NCBI GenBank assembly: GCA_031553535.1
Contig: JAVBLM010000003.1
Location: 1 to 64,000, forward strand
Reading direction: 5' to 3'
Length of the DNA stretch: 64,000 bases
DNA from: JAIROC01 sp031553535
GTDB taxonomy: Bacteria > Bacteroidota > Bacteroidia > Bacteroidales > WCHB1-69
Shown here: one piece after another, positions 18,264-27,334 of the stretch
Layout of the letters: each line of letters opens with the position of its first letter
Numbering within the stretch: the stretch's first letter is position 1
Program-made: the position numbers and the translations under genes
The notes under the pieces: model-generated
Seen by the model: the letters and a program-made list of their open reading frames with translations, nothing else
Database searches by the model: none
Told to the model about the DNA's origin: nothing

Positions 18264-18818
18264 ATGTATTATAACAATAAAGATATTCATTGGTATGTTC
18301 TATTTGCCGCAAATGGAAAAGCAGCAAGAATCAGACCATATTTAGAGTCTGCTAATATTGAATATTTCTTCCCGATGTATTATAAAGAAAAACAAATCAA
18401 AGATACAGGACGAACGAAACGTGTTTTACATCCTATGTTAGGGAACTTAATATTTGTGAAATCTTCAAAGAACATCCTTGACCCGTTCCTAAAAGATATC
18501 AAATTACGACTTGATATTCAATCAGATTTATATTATAGAAATTTAGGAACTAAAGAGTTAATAATTGTACCGGAGAACCAGATGCTGAACTTTATAGCAA
18601 TAGCCGGTTCTAAAGAAGAACAAGTACTATATTTATCTAATGAAGAGGTTAATTTAAAAAAAGGGACAAGAATACGAGTCACAGGAGGATTATTCGAAGG
18701 AGTTGAAGGCATATTTATGAGAATAAGAGGAGATCGACGTCTGGTTGTTCGGATCCCTAACTTATTTTCTGTTGCAACAACATTCCTTCCTTCCCGTTTC
18801 ATTCTTCCTCTCGATTAA
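18264..18818 (+). CDS. UpxY-family transcription antiterminator
   Basis: 184 aa. The N-terminal NusG-like (NGN) domain begins HWYVLFAANGKAARIRPYL and continues through YFFPMYYKEKQIKDTGRTKR and HPMLGNLIFVKSS. The C-terminal KOW domain holds GTRIRVTGGLFEGVEGIFMR (about residues 130-149). This is the layout of UpxY, the locus-specific NusG paralogue that allows transcription through capsule operons in Bacteroidales. It is the first gene of a rightward locus extending to 33610 and follows the long leader. No UpxZ-like gene follows, unlike B. fragilis. The start at 18264 gives a normal N-terminus. Confidence 0.92.
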   Translation: MYYNNKDIHWYVLFAANGKAARIRPYLESANIEYFFPMYYKEKQIKDTGRTKRVLHPMLGNLIFVKSSKNILDPFLKDIKLRLDIQSDLYYRNLGTKELIIVPENQMLNFIAIAGSKEEQVLYLSNEEVNLKKGTRIRVTGGLFEGVEGIFMRIRGDRRLVVRIPNLFSVATTFLPSRFILPLD

Positions 18819-18890
18819 TCTTTATAATTTAAATAAAATGACACACATTTTACTTCTAGTAATTAAATATTGAAATATAAAATAACTATA

Positions 18891-20033
18891 ATGTACTTTA
18901 TTTACCTTATCATTGCTTTTTTAATATCCACGTTTTTGGAGTTAATTGTTCTCCCGAGATTACTTGTTATTAGTTACAAAAAGCAACTATTTGATGAACC
19001 CGGAGGACGAAAACTTCATACCGGTTCGGTTCCAAGATTAGGAGGAGTAACTTTCCTGCCCATTATTCTATTTGCTCTATGCATAACAATAACAGTATCA
19101 TTATACATAGACCCCAGCATGGAAGTGATACAAATACCTGAAATAGGCATGAAACAAATCTTTATTGAGTTTGCTTTTCTCTTTTCTAGTTTAGTTTTAC
19201 TCTATTTTGTGGGAATTATGGATGACTTAATCGGAGTAAGATATAAAGCAAAGTTTTTAGTACAAATATTATGCGGCATTTTCTTAGTAATGTCTGGAGT
19301 ATGGTTAAACGATTTTAATGGTCTGTTAGGATTTAATAGTATTCCAAAATGGTTTGGATATCCTTTCACTGTCTTTTTAGTAGTCTATATTATCAACTCT
19401 ATCAATTTAATTGACGGTATTGACGGATTGGCTTCCGGATTAAGTATAATAGCCTTTGTTGTTTTGGCGTATGCTTTTTATCAAAAGGATTATTTGCCTT
19501 TCGCTTTAATTGCAGTAACGGCATTGGGTTGCTTACTTCCATTCTTTCATTATAATGTTTTTGGTAGAGGAAAAGGTCGTAAAAAGAAAATATTTATGGG
19601 AGATACGGGAAGTCTTGCTATAGGGATGCTTCTCACCTATCTTCTTGTAAGATATACAATGACAATTCCTGCAGAAATGGACAATATACCTGATACCCCA
19701 AACCCGCTTATTATATTCTCTGTTATCATTATACCTTGTTTTGATGCAGTAAGTGTTGTAATTTATAGAATACGAAAAGGAGCTAACCCATTTAAACCGG
19801 ACAGAAATCATCTTCATCATAAACTGATGCGTATAGGTCTTTCCCCTCGTCGATCTTTAGTAATTATTCTTGGAATGTCTATATTATTCATCACGATGAA
19901 TTTTATACTTGTCAATTACACTAAAATAAAATGGATATTATTAATTGATATTATTATTTATTTACTTATACATATATGGCTAAATCATAGGCTCAAAACT
20001 ATAGATATACCAAAGATAACACGAAGTGTGTAG
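18891..20033 (+). CDS. WecA/TagO-like undecaprenyl-phosphate sugar-1-phosphate transferase
   Basis: 380 aa with about ten membrane helices. Hallmarks of the polyprenyl-phosphate N-acetylhexosamine-1-phosphate transferase family are present: the cytoplasmic loop LFDEPGGRKLHTGSVPRLGG, the Asp pair in GIMDDLIGVRYKAKF, INLIDGIDGLASG, the metal-binding MGDTGSLAIG and the loop-5 His motif PDRNHLHHKLMRIGLS. It loads the first sugar phosphate (likely a HexNAc-1-P) on undecaprenyl phosphate to start the repeat unit. I use the ATG at 18891; an in-frame TTG 21 nt earlier is less likely. It follows upxY by 72 nt. The 187 bp after it are AT-rich and featureless. Confidence 0.9.
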   Translation: MYFIYLIIAFLISTFLELIVLPRLLVISYKKQLFDEPGGRKLHTGSVPRLGGVTFLPIILFALCITITVSLYIDPSMEVIQIPEIGMKQIFIEFAFLFSSLVLLYFVGIMDDLIGVRYKAKFLVQILCGIFLVMSGVWLNDFNGLLGFNSIPKWFGYPFTVFLVVYIINSINLIDGIDGLASGLSIIAFVVLAYAFYQKDYLPFALIAVTALGCLLPFFHYNVFGRGKGRKKKIFMGDTGSLAIGMLLTYLLVRYTMTIPAEMDNIPDTPNPLIIFSVIIIPCFDAVSVVIYRIRKGANPFKPDRNHLHHKLMRIGLSPRRSLVIILGMSILFITMNFILVNYTKIKWILLIDIIIYLLIHIWLNHRLKTIDIPKITRSV

Positions 20034-20220
20034 AAATACAGAAATAATTTATTTTCTAGAGTGGAAAATATTTTCTATAATTAATATTATAAACTCTTCT
20101 TTCTCCTGTAATTAATAATAAAAAAACATTGTCGAATATTACATAGTATAAAAATCAATAGACCAAATCCAGAAAACCTCCTTCATAAAATATCACAAAT
20201 ACAGTCTGAGTTAAAAACCT

Positions 20221-21747
20221 ATGGACCAAAACAATAAACGTATAGCAAAAAACACAATCATGTTGTATATACGCATGCTGTTTACAATGCTCGTTTCGTT
20301 GTACACATCCCGAGTTGTATTAAATGTTTTAGGAATTGATGATTATGGAATTTACAATCTTGTGGGAAGTGTTGTGGCCATGTTTGGATTTCTAAATGGA
20401 GCGATGAGTTCATCTACTCAACGATATCTGACATTTGAATTAGGGAAGGGAAATCAAGTTCAACTTAACAGGATATATTCCATAAGTATGTTGATTCATG
20501 GCATTATTTCCATAATTATAGTACTATTGGCAGAAACAGTAGGATTATGGTTTTTGTATAGCAAGTCGACAATTCCGCCCGAAAGGATGGATGCTGCTGT
20601 TTGGATTTTCCATTTCTCTGTTATTTCTTCGGTTTTGTCCATTATGAATACACCTAAAATTGCTGCCATTGTCGCTCACGAACGAATGAAAGCATTTGCC
20701 GTTATTTCTATTATTGATGTATCTTTAAAATTAGTAATTGTCATACTATTGAAGTATTTTCCTTTTGATAAATTGATATTGTACGGAATATTAATCCTTA
20801 TCGTTCAGATAATTGTATTTATCCTATATAGAATATATTGCCGAAAACGCTTTGAGGAATGCCGTTACCGATGGTATTGGAATTATCTATTATTCAAGGA
20901 AATGTTTCATTTTGCCGGTTGGAATTTATTCGGAAATTTTGCCGCAATTGCCTATACACAAGGACTAAACATGATGCTAAATGTATTTTTCTATACGGCA
21001 ATAAATGCAGCCCGGGGAATTGCCGTTCAAGTTCAGAATACAGTAGCACAGTTCAGCACGAACATCCAAATGGCAATAAATCCGCAAATTACAAAATCAT
21101 ACGCCCAGAATAACTTTTCTAATATGTATTCCTTGATATTCAGAAGTTCTAAATATTCTTTTTTCTTACTGTTTATTATCTCTTTGCCAATTCTATTAGA
21201 AACCAATCAAATATTGACATGGTGGCTAAAAATCGTGCCCGAACATACCATGAATTTCTTACGGATTATTCTTGTGATATCCATGATAGATGCTTCTGCT
21301 AATTCCTTGATGATTGCAGCTCAGGCAACAGGAAAAATACGTGTTTATCAATTGGTTGTCGGAGGAATACTATTATTAATTTTACCTGTTTCGTATTTGT
21401 TTTTAAAATCAGGATCTCCTCCTGAAATTGTTTTTGTTGTACATCTTTCCATTACGTGTATTGCTTGGATTGCACGATTGCTTATCGTTCATCATTTAAT
21501 AAGTTTACCAATGAGGAATTATTTCAAAAATGTTATTTTAAAGATAATCTATGTTGTAGTAGCTTCCTGCATTTTTCCTATATTGATTTGGTATTATTTA
21601 CCGGAAAATTTTATTCGTTTTCTTATTGTAACTACAATTTCCGTTCTTTTTACAGCTCTTTCCATTTATGTACTCGGATTAGAAAAAACGGAACGCAAAT
21701 TTATTCTTGCCAGTATTCAAAATCTAAAAGAAAGAATAAGAAAATGA
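20221..21747 (+). CDS. Wzx-like polysaccharide flippase (MOP superfamily)
   Basis: 508 aa with about 12-14 membrane helices across its whole length. The N-terminus (MLYIRMLFTMLVSLYTSRVV followed by LGIDDYGIYNLVGSVVAMFG) is typical of the Wzx/RfbX-type flippases of Bacteroidales, which move undecaprenyl-linked repeat units across the inner membrane. A further hallmark is AINAARGIAVQVQNTVAQFS in the middle. The stop overlaps the start of the next gene (ATGA at 21744), which suggests coupled translation. The call as flippase rests on topology, family resemblance and locus position. Confidence 0.88.
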   Translation: MDQNNKRIAKNTIMLYIRMLFTMLVSLYTSRVVLNVLGIDDYGIYNLVGSVVAMFGFLNGAMSSSTQRYLTFELGKGNQVQLNRIYSISMLIHGIISIIIVLLAETVGLWFLYSKSTIPPERMDAAVWIFHFSVISSVLSIMNTPKIAAIVAHERMKAFAVISIIDVSLKLVIVILLKYFPFDKLILYGILILIVQIIVFILYRIYCRKRFEECRYRWYWNYLLFKEMFHFAGWNLFGNFAAIAYTQGLNMMLNVFFYTAINAARGIAVQVQNTVAQFSTNIQMAINPQITKSYAQNNFSNMYSLIFRSSKYSFFLLFIISLPILLETNQILTWWLKIVPEHTMNFLRIILVISMIDASANSLMIAAQATGKIRVYQLVVGGILLLILPVSYLFLKSGSPPEIVFVVHLSITCIAWIARLLIVHHLISLPMRNYFKNVILKIIYVVVASCIFPILIWYYLPENFIRFLIVTTISVLFTALSIYVLGLEKTERKFILASIQNLKERIRK

Positions 21748-22328
21748 TACGTTTGAATGAAGCAAAAGATTGTTGCGGATGCAATGCCTGCGTACAAAAA
21801 TGTCCGGCAAATTGTATCAGTATGCATGAAGATAATGAAGGCTTCTCTTATCCGAAAATTGATACAGATTTATGCATGAATTGTGGACTGTATGAAGGTA
21901 TATGTCCTATTATAAATCAGAAAAACAAACAAAAACTACTATTTATCTATGCTTCAAAGAATAAAAATGAAGCAATACAAAAACATAGTTCTCCAGGAGG
22001 TATTTTCTCGTTGTTGGCTAAGTATGTTCTTTCGCAATATGGAATTGTGTTTGGAACATGTTTCAATGATAATTGGAAAGTTATTCATGATTACATAGAA
22101 ACAACTGAAAGGTTTATGGCTTTTCAAGGATCAAAAATCCATCAAGATTTTCCTAATATTTCCATAGAAAAATCTGCAAATTATCATAAAAATATATCTT
22201 CTATATTAGATAATGGAGTATATAATTTAAAAACAGTTGTTGAATATACAACCGAAATATTGATGAAAAATGGACTTCAACCCAAATGGAGAAAGACAAA
22301 CAGTAAAAAATATGGAAATATGCAGTAA
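21744..22328 (+). pseudogene. Degenerate FrhB-type (coenzyme F420 hydrogenase beta-like) gene
   Basis: 194 aa, about half the length of its neighbour. The first about 145 residues match the N-terminal part of FrhB-like proteins in polysaccharide loci: cluster 1 CCGCNACVQKCP, cluster 2 region LCMNCGLYEGICP, then KHSSPGGIFSLLAKYVLSQY and FQGSKI. Two defects stand out. In cluster 2 the third cysteine is Tyr (TAT where TGT is expected). After FQGSKI the conserved GTPCQxxGLK region is missing and replaced by about 60 residues of unrelated, Lys/Asn-rich sequence. The end overlaps the next gene by 17 bases. I read this as a decayed first copy, but a short functional form cannot be excluded. The start overlaps the flippase stop. 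Confidence 0.7.
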
Positions 22329-23496
22329 AAACACCTGTACAGGCTGTCATGCTTGTTTGAACATCTGTTCCGTAGAAGCTATTACAATGGAAGAAGATGA
22401 ACTAGGATTTTTGTACCCGATCATAAATACTGTAATATGCACCAATTGTGAATTATGTAAAAATATCTGTCCTGCAAATAACCCATTGCCTAAACAAAAA
22501 GCAATAACTGCCATCGCCGCTTATTCGTCTAATCCAAATGATAGAGCAAGTAGCACTTCGGGTGGCGCAGCATCTGTTTTTTCTCAATATATAATTAAAA
22601 CCGAAGGTGTTATTTACGGCTGCTCAGGAGAAAACGCTGAAAACATACGCCATATTCGCGTATCGAAGAATGAAGATTTATATAAGTTAAAAGGATCAAA
22701 ATATGTCCAAAGCGAAATTAGTTCTTGTTTTAAAGAATTATTAAGCGATTTGCAGAATGATAAAAAAGTTCTATTTATCGGAACCCCCTGCCAAGTTGCC
22801 GGATTGAAAAATTTTCTTCAAAAAGAATATAAAAATTTGATCACAGTTGACTTAGTCTGTCATGGTGTACCATCCCAGATATTATTAAATGAAAATATTA
22901 AAAATATTGATGTTCCAAATAATATTTCTATCAAATTTCGGAAGAAAGGGAAATCGAAAAAAGAACAAAAAACTGGAATATATCTTTATTCTGACAATTC
23001 GACTAATATATCTTCAAAAGACTTCCCTAAAGACAATTATACCACAGGTTTTATGTATGGACTTTTTAATAGGGAAAGTTGCTATTCCTGCTATTATGCC
23101 TCTCAAGAGAGATGCTCTGATATTACGATAGGAGACTTTTGGGGATTTAAGGAATTTGAAAAATTTCCGGTAAATGAACATGAAGGATTATCTGTAATTT
23201 TACCAATAACAGAAAAAGGATTATCTTTTTTTAATTTAATTAAAGAAACATTAAACTGGATAGAACGTCCTTTATCCGAAGCTATTGATGGAAATGAACA
23301 ATTAAAAAAGCCTCCTCAAAAAAACAAAAATTACAATCTCTTCAAACAAATGTATCCGGTAAAAGGATTTCATCAAAGTTGCAATATTTGTTTGAAAGAA
23401 GACCGTAAAAAGTACAAAAAAGAAAAAATTAGGATTTTCATTTCAAAGATACCCTTAACGAAAAAAATATATAAATTTATAAAAAACAATAAATGA
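22312..23496 (+). CDS. FrhB-type oxidoreductase of polysaccharide loci
   Basis: 394 aa. Two complete [4Fe-4S] motifs open the protein: CTGCHACLNICSVEAI and CTNCELCKNICPAN. These are followed by STSGGAASVFSQYIIKTEG, LKGSKYVQSEISSCFKELL, the diagnostic VLFIGTPCQVAGLKNFL and DLVCHGVPSQ, and a late Cys cluster CYSCYYASQERCSDITIGDF. This is the coenzyme F420 hydrogenase/dehydrogenase beta-subunit-like family that in Bacteroidota lies beside polysaccharide pyruvyl transferases, as here (ATGA overlap at 23493). F420 itself is probably not the cofactor in this lineage; the reaction is unknown. I use the ATG at 22312, where the ferredoxin domain starts, rather than one 42 nt upstream. Confidence 0.88.
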   Translation: MEICSKNTCTGCHACLNICSVEAITMEEDELGFLYPIINTVICTNCELCKNICPANNPLPKQKAITAIAAYSSNPNDRASSTSGGAASVFSQYIIKTEGVIYGCSGENAENIRHIRVSKNEDLYKLKGSKYVQSEISSCFKELLSDLQNDKKVLFIGTPCQVAGLKNFLQKEYKNLITVDLVCHGVPSQILLNENIKNIDVPNNISIKFRKKGKSKKEQKTGIYLYSDNSTNISSKDFPKDNYTTGFMYGLFNRESCYSCYYASQERCSDITIGDFWGFKEFEKFPVNEHEGLSVILPITEKGLSFFNLIKETLNWIERPLSEAIDGNEQLKKPPQKNKNYNLFKQMYPVKGFHQSCNICLKEDRKKYKKEKIRIFISKIPLTKKIYKFIKNNK

Positions 23497-24713
23497 ATAT
23501 ATTAATAATCAATCAGCCGGCAGATAACAGAGGCGATGAAGCTGCTCATCGCAGTCTTATCAGAGCTATTATTAAAAAATATCCTTCCGCAAAAATTACA
23601 GTTATTTTTTGCGGAATAAGTGGCGATAGTGTTAAACAAATGAGCGTATTTTACCCTAATGTCAAATACGTAAACATTCCATTTCGAAGAGGAAACACTA
23701 AAATACCCAGATTTGCAATTACCTATAAATGTGAAAAGCTAATTGGATACTTACATCCACAATTACGTAAGATATTAAAATATATAAAAAACAATGACCT
23801 TGTAATTACTGCTCCAGGAGGAATCTGTATGGGTTTATTCCAAAATTGGTCACACATCTATTGGATACGATTAGCTCAAATATATAATAAACGTACAGCA
23901 TATTATTCCCGCTCTTTCGGTCCATTTTTAGAGAACTCGAAATACGACAAAATATTCAAATCTACAAGTTTATCTCTATTAAAAAACATGAATTTCATAT
24001 CAATACGGGATAAAATGACAATGGATATTGCCGACGAAATAAATATAAATTATATTCCGTCAATAGATACTGCATTTTTAGATACGCCGGAAGTAGATAA
24101 ACTCCCAGATGAATTAATTGACTTAATAAGGTCGAAAGAATATATTATTTTTGTCCCTAATTCATTAACTTGGCATCCTGCCTATAAAAATGCAAATCAA
24201 TCAGATATTGACAACTTTTATTTTTCTATTATTAAGCTATTGTCAAACAAATATCCTGATTCAAATATAATAATGCTACCTCAACTTTTTAATGCAAAAT
24301 TACATGGAGACTGGAAATACTTTGAAGATTTAAAAAAGAAACTTAATTTTAATAATTTAATAATCGTTTCGGATAAATATAGTTCTGATATTCAACAGAA
24401 AGTTATTGCAGGAGCAAAACTTGTTATAGGGGCACGTTATCACTCCATTGTATTTGCTATTAATAATAATATCCCATTTATTTCTCTTTCTTATGAACAC
24501 AAAATGAATGGTTTATTGAAAATTTTAGATAAAACGGAACAAAGCATTGATATAAGTTTGTTCAAAACCAATTCTTTTGATTTACAGAAAAACAAAATAA
24601 AGATAGAGCACCTTTTAAATACGGTTCAACCGGATTATATAGCAAAAGAAAAAGCGAGAGATATTGCACTCCAATGTTTTAATTCATTTTGCACTAATTA
24701 TATAGAAAAATAA
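23493..24713 (+). CDS. Polysaccharide pyruvyl transferase family protein
   Basis: 406 aa. It begins MNILIINQPADNRGDEAAHR, the strand-loop-helix with the conserved N-x-G-D element. Further family blocks are NDLVITAPGGICMGLFQNWS, RTAYYSRSFGPF, FISIRDKMTMDIADE and the C-terminal KLVIGARYHSIVFAINNNIP, in which the GxRxHs motif is the key signature. Members add pyruvate ketals from phosphoenolpyruvate to sugar residues, or are related GT-B-like transferases. The start overlaps the FrhB gene by four bases and the polymerase begins 5 nt later, so the genes are one transcription unit. Confidence 0.9.
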   Translation: MNILIINQPADNRGDEAAHRSLIRAIIKKYPSAKITVIFCGISGDSVKQMSVFYPNVKYVNIPFRRGNTKIPRFAITYKCEKLIGYLHPQLRKILKYIKNNDLVITAPGGICMGLFQNWSHIYWIRLAQIYNKRTAYYSRSFGPFLENSKYDKIFKSTSLSLLKNMNFISIRDKMTMDIADEININYIPSIDTAFLDTPEVDKLPDELIDLIRSKEYIIFVPNSLTWHPAYKNANQSDIDNFYFSIIKLLSNKYPDSNIIMLPQLFNAKLHGDWKYFEDLKKKLNFNNLIIVSDKYSSDIQQKVIAGAKLVIGARYHSIVFAINNNIPFISLSYEHKMNGLLKILDKTEQSIDISLFKTNSFDLQKNKIKIEHLLNTVQPDYIAKEKARDIALQCFNSFCTNYIEK

Positions 24714-24718
24714 GAACA

Positions 24719-26008
24719 ATGGAAACTTTCTATGTTTACATCAATTTCTTTTTGTATTTAATTTTATTTTTTATATTTTTCACAAAACATAAAGATAATA
24801 AAATCGGTTGTCTGATTTTATCCATTTATCTCTTTTGTGCATTTGCCAGTGTACTTTATTTTCAACATGACGCCAGTGACAACTTTCATGACAAGGGAAA
24901 TATTTCTCTTTTCCCATTTATTTATTTATTTATTGTTTTAGTAATTGCACTTCTACCTTTACTTAAATTTAAACAGAAAGAATTAGAATTAATAACCGCT
25001 CCACGTCTTGAATTTATAAATTTGTTTGCTCTGTTTTTGATTATAGTTTCAACATTGGGTTGGATAAAAATTTTCCCAAACTTAATATTAGCTGTAACAA
25101 ATTCATCTATGTTAGAAGATATTTATCAGGAAACAATGGATTCCGTATCTCAACAAACAGGAAGAAATTTATCAAATATTGGACAGGTTCTTTGTGCCAT
25201 GTTTTCCGAAATTACGTTATTTTTCTCTTTTTATTACACGACTCTGAAGAAGAAAAATAGATTTATATTATTTTTACTTTGGTTTTCATCTTTTTATGCT
25301 GTTGCATCTTCCTTTTCTTTTGGATTAAGGAGCGGTATAGCACGATTTATCCTTTCTTGTCTTTTTTTATATATACTGTTTAAACCCTTCATAGAAGAGA
25401 GAATTCTCAAAATTCTAAATAAAACACTTATCGTCATTGTTTTATTGATCGTTATTGCTTTTGGGGCAATTACAATAAGTCGATTCGCTAATAATACATA
25501 TTTTGGTACAACTAATAGCAATTTTTCGATACTAAGTTATACGGGACAATCGTTTATTTATTTTGATGAATATGGATTAAATTCTGACATCAAACAAAAT
25601 GGAGATAATACTTTGCCCTTATTTAGAAGGATATTAGGGCTTGAAGCATCAAATAATCTTATAGAAAGACAAGAAAAATGGGGAAATGTTATGAATATAA
25701 AACAAGGGGTATTCTATACTTTTATTGGGGATTTTGTCTTTGATTTTGGTACTGTTTTTGTTTTCGTAGCCATTTCAATCTTATCTTATCTTTTTGTGAG
25801 AAAAACAAAATTTTCAAAACACATACCATTACGCAAATTATTAATTTTGTTTCTTATTTTCAATATCTGTGCCGGAGGTGTATTTTATTTCCCCTATAAG
25901 ACAGTGGGTGGAAATTTACAGATTATTGCATATTGCCTCACATATCTAACATTATGGCTTTTGGATGAAAAACGGAAAACAAACGAAATAAAGATTAAAA
26001 ACATTTAA
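24719..26008 (+). CDS. Wzy-like O-antigen/capsule polymerase
   Basis: 429 aa, hydrophobic, about 11-12 membrane helices with a large non-membrane loop between about residues 255 and 330 (SRFANNTYFGTTNSNFSILS onward), where polymerases of this class have their periplasmic loop. No motif is strictly diagnostic, as is usual for Wzy. The assignment comes from topology, length and place between pyruvyl transferase and glycosyltransferase genes; no other polymerase candidate is present in the locus. It would join undecaprenyl-linked repeat units in the periplasm. Base composition is very AT-rich, as in the rest of the locus. Confidence 0.75.
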   Translation: METFYVYINFFLYLILFFIFFTKHKDNKIGCLILSIYLFCAFASVLYFQHDASDNFHDKGNISLFPFIYLFIVLVIALLPLLKFKQKELELITAPRLEFINLFALFLIIVSTLGWIKIFPNLILAVTNSSMLEDIYQETMDSVSQQTGRNLSNIGQVLCAMFSEITLFFSFYYTTLKKKNRFILFLLWFSSFYAVASSFSFGLRSGIARFILSCLFLYILFKPFIEERILKILNKTLIVIVLLIVIAFGAITISRFANNTYFGTTNSNFSILSYTGQSFIYFDEYGLNSDIKQNGDNTLPLFRRILGLEASNNLIERQEKWGNVMNIKQGVFYTFIGDFVFDFGTVFVFVAISILSYLFVRKTKFSKHIPLRKLLILFLIFNICAGGVFYFPYKTVGGNLQIIAYCLTYLTLWLLDEKRKTNEIKIKNI

Positions 26009-26012
26009 TAGA

Positions 26013-27095
26013 ATGGGAAGATTCATAGCATTTTACCTCCCGCAATTTCACCCGACTCCTGAAAATGACGAGTGGTGGGGAAAAGGATTTACGGAATGGG
26101 TTAGCGTTGTCAACGCCAAGAAATTGTATTTCGGACATAAACAACCGCATATTCCTTCCGAATTGGGATTTTACGATTTAAGGCTCGAAGAAACAAGAAT
26201 TAAACAGGCGGAATTAGCCAAACAATATGGAGTTGATGGATTTTGTTATTGGCATTATTGGTTTGGGAATGGAAAACGATTGTTGGAACGACCTTTCAAC
26301 GAGGTATTGACAACAGGGAAACCCGATTTCCCTTTTTGTTTGGCTTGGGCAAACCATTCTTGGGCGAAGAAATTATGGGACAAAAACGGCACCCAGGAAA
26401 TCCTGATGGAACAATTGTATCCGGGAGTAGAAGATTACAAAAATCATTTTTATACACTTTTGCCTGCTTTTAAGGATAAGAGATATATTAAAGTGGCAGA
26501 CAAACTGTTTTTTGTTATTCATGATCCGTTGGCAAGTCCGGAAATAAAAACGTTCATAGAAACATGGAGAACCTTAGCAAAAGAAAACGGGATAAATGAC
26601 TTCTATTTTGTCGGAAAAACTGCAAATAACCGGAAAAAGGAGCAAATATTAAGCATGGGATGCGATGCCGTATATAATGACGATGTGTTTAACATTCACC
26701 ATGAATTACCGCTTCTGGTAAAAATATTTCATTGGATTACCCGGAATATTTTTTCAATTCCTACCGTTTTTAAATACAGTAGAGCGATTAATTATATGGT
26801 AACGGAGAAAGATAAACCCGTTGACTCAATTCCTGTTATTGCTCCCAATTGGGATCATTCTCCTCGTTCCGGAAGAAAAGCAATACTTCTTAGCAAACCA
26901 AAACCTGAATTGTTTAAAAAAGTAGTTATTAAAGCCTTGGCAATTGTAAAGGACAAGCCAAAAGAAAATCAAATAATTATTATCAAATCATGGAATGAAT
27001 GGGGCGAAGGAAATTATTTGGAACCCGACCTGGAATTTGGAAGACAAAATTTGGAAGCATTAAAAAGCGGAATTGAAGAATTTGGAAATAACTAA
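26013..27095 (+). CDS. WbsX family (GH99-like) glycan-locus protein
   Basis: 360 aa. The opening FIAFYLPQFHPTPENDEWWG and GFTEWVSVVNAKKLYFGHKQ, then YGVDGFCYWHYWFGNGKRLL, LAWANHSWAKKLWDKNG and a C-terminal IIKSWNEWGEGNYLEPDLEF are the hallmark blocks of WbsX (GT-WbsX, GH99-like TIM barrel). Members are linked to O-antigen and rhamnan loci; biochemical activity is not settled and they are annotated as either glycosyltransferases or glycosidase-like. The domain fills the whole protein. It starts four bases after the polymerase. The GC content seems a little higher than in the polymerase gene. Confidence 0.9.
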   Translation: MGRFIAFYLPQFHPTPENDEWWGKGFTEWVSVVNAKKLYFGHKQPHIPSELGFYDLRLEETRIKQAELAKQYGVDGFCYWHYWFGNGKRLLERPFNEVLTTGKPDFPFCLAWANHSWAKKLWDKNGTQEILMEQLYPGVEDYKNHFYTLLPAFKDKRYIKVADKLFFVIHDPLASPEIKTFIETWRTLAKENGINDFYFVGKTANNRKKEQILSMGCDAVYNDDVFNIHHELPLLVKIFHWITRNIFSIPTVFKYSRAINYMVTEKDKPVDSIPVIAPNWDHSPRSGRKAILLSKPKPELFKKVVIKALAIVKDKPKENQIIIIKSWNEWGEGNYLEPDLEFGRQNLEALKSGIEEFGNN

Positions 27096-27109
27096 TTTTC
27101 ATTAGGCAC

Positions 27110-27270
27110 ATGAAATCATACGACTTAGTATTTATAACAAATTCTCCTTCATTTTATAAGATTAACCAATTCAATGAAATAACAAAAAAAGAATTTTTGT
27201 GTTTATTCTTGTAAAAGGGAATGATGATGTTATCAAAGAGATGAACGAGGAAAAATATGAATATTTATAA
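27110..27270 (+). pseudogene. Remnant of a glycosyltransferase gene (frameshifted N-terminus)
   Basis: The ATG at 27110 encodes KSYDLVFITNSPSFYKINQF, which looks like the first strand and helix of a GT4/GT-B glycosyltransferase, then continues to a stop after about 34 codons. Shifting one frame near 27200 lets the reading continue as VFILVKGNDDVIKEMNEEKY to a stop at 27268-27270, in register with the second strand and loop of the same fold. The rest of the gene is gone. I infer a frameshift plus a large deletion. It fills most of the gap between wbsX and the next glycosyltransferase. Confidence 0.6.
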
Positions 27271-27334
27271 GAAAAATCGCTGCAAAACAGAAATAAATTA
27301 AATTTTCACAATATAAAAAAACAACAAATAAAAA

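Noticed and set aside
21456..21743. Upstream extension of the first FrhB-type gene
   Set aside because: It overlaps the flippase in another frame. The ferredoxin domain begins at the ATG at 21744, which is coupled to the flippase stop.
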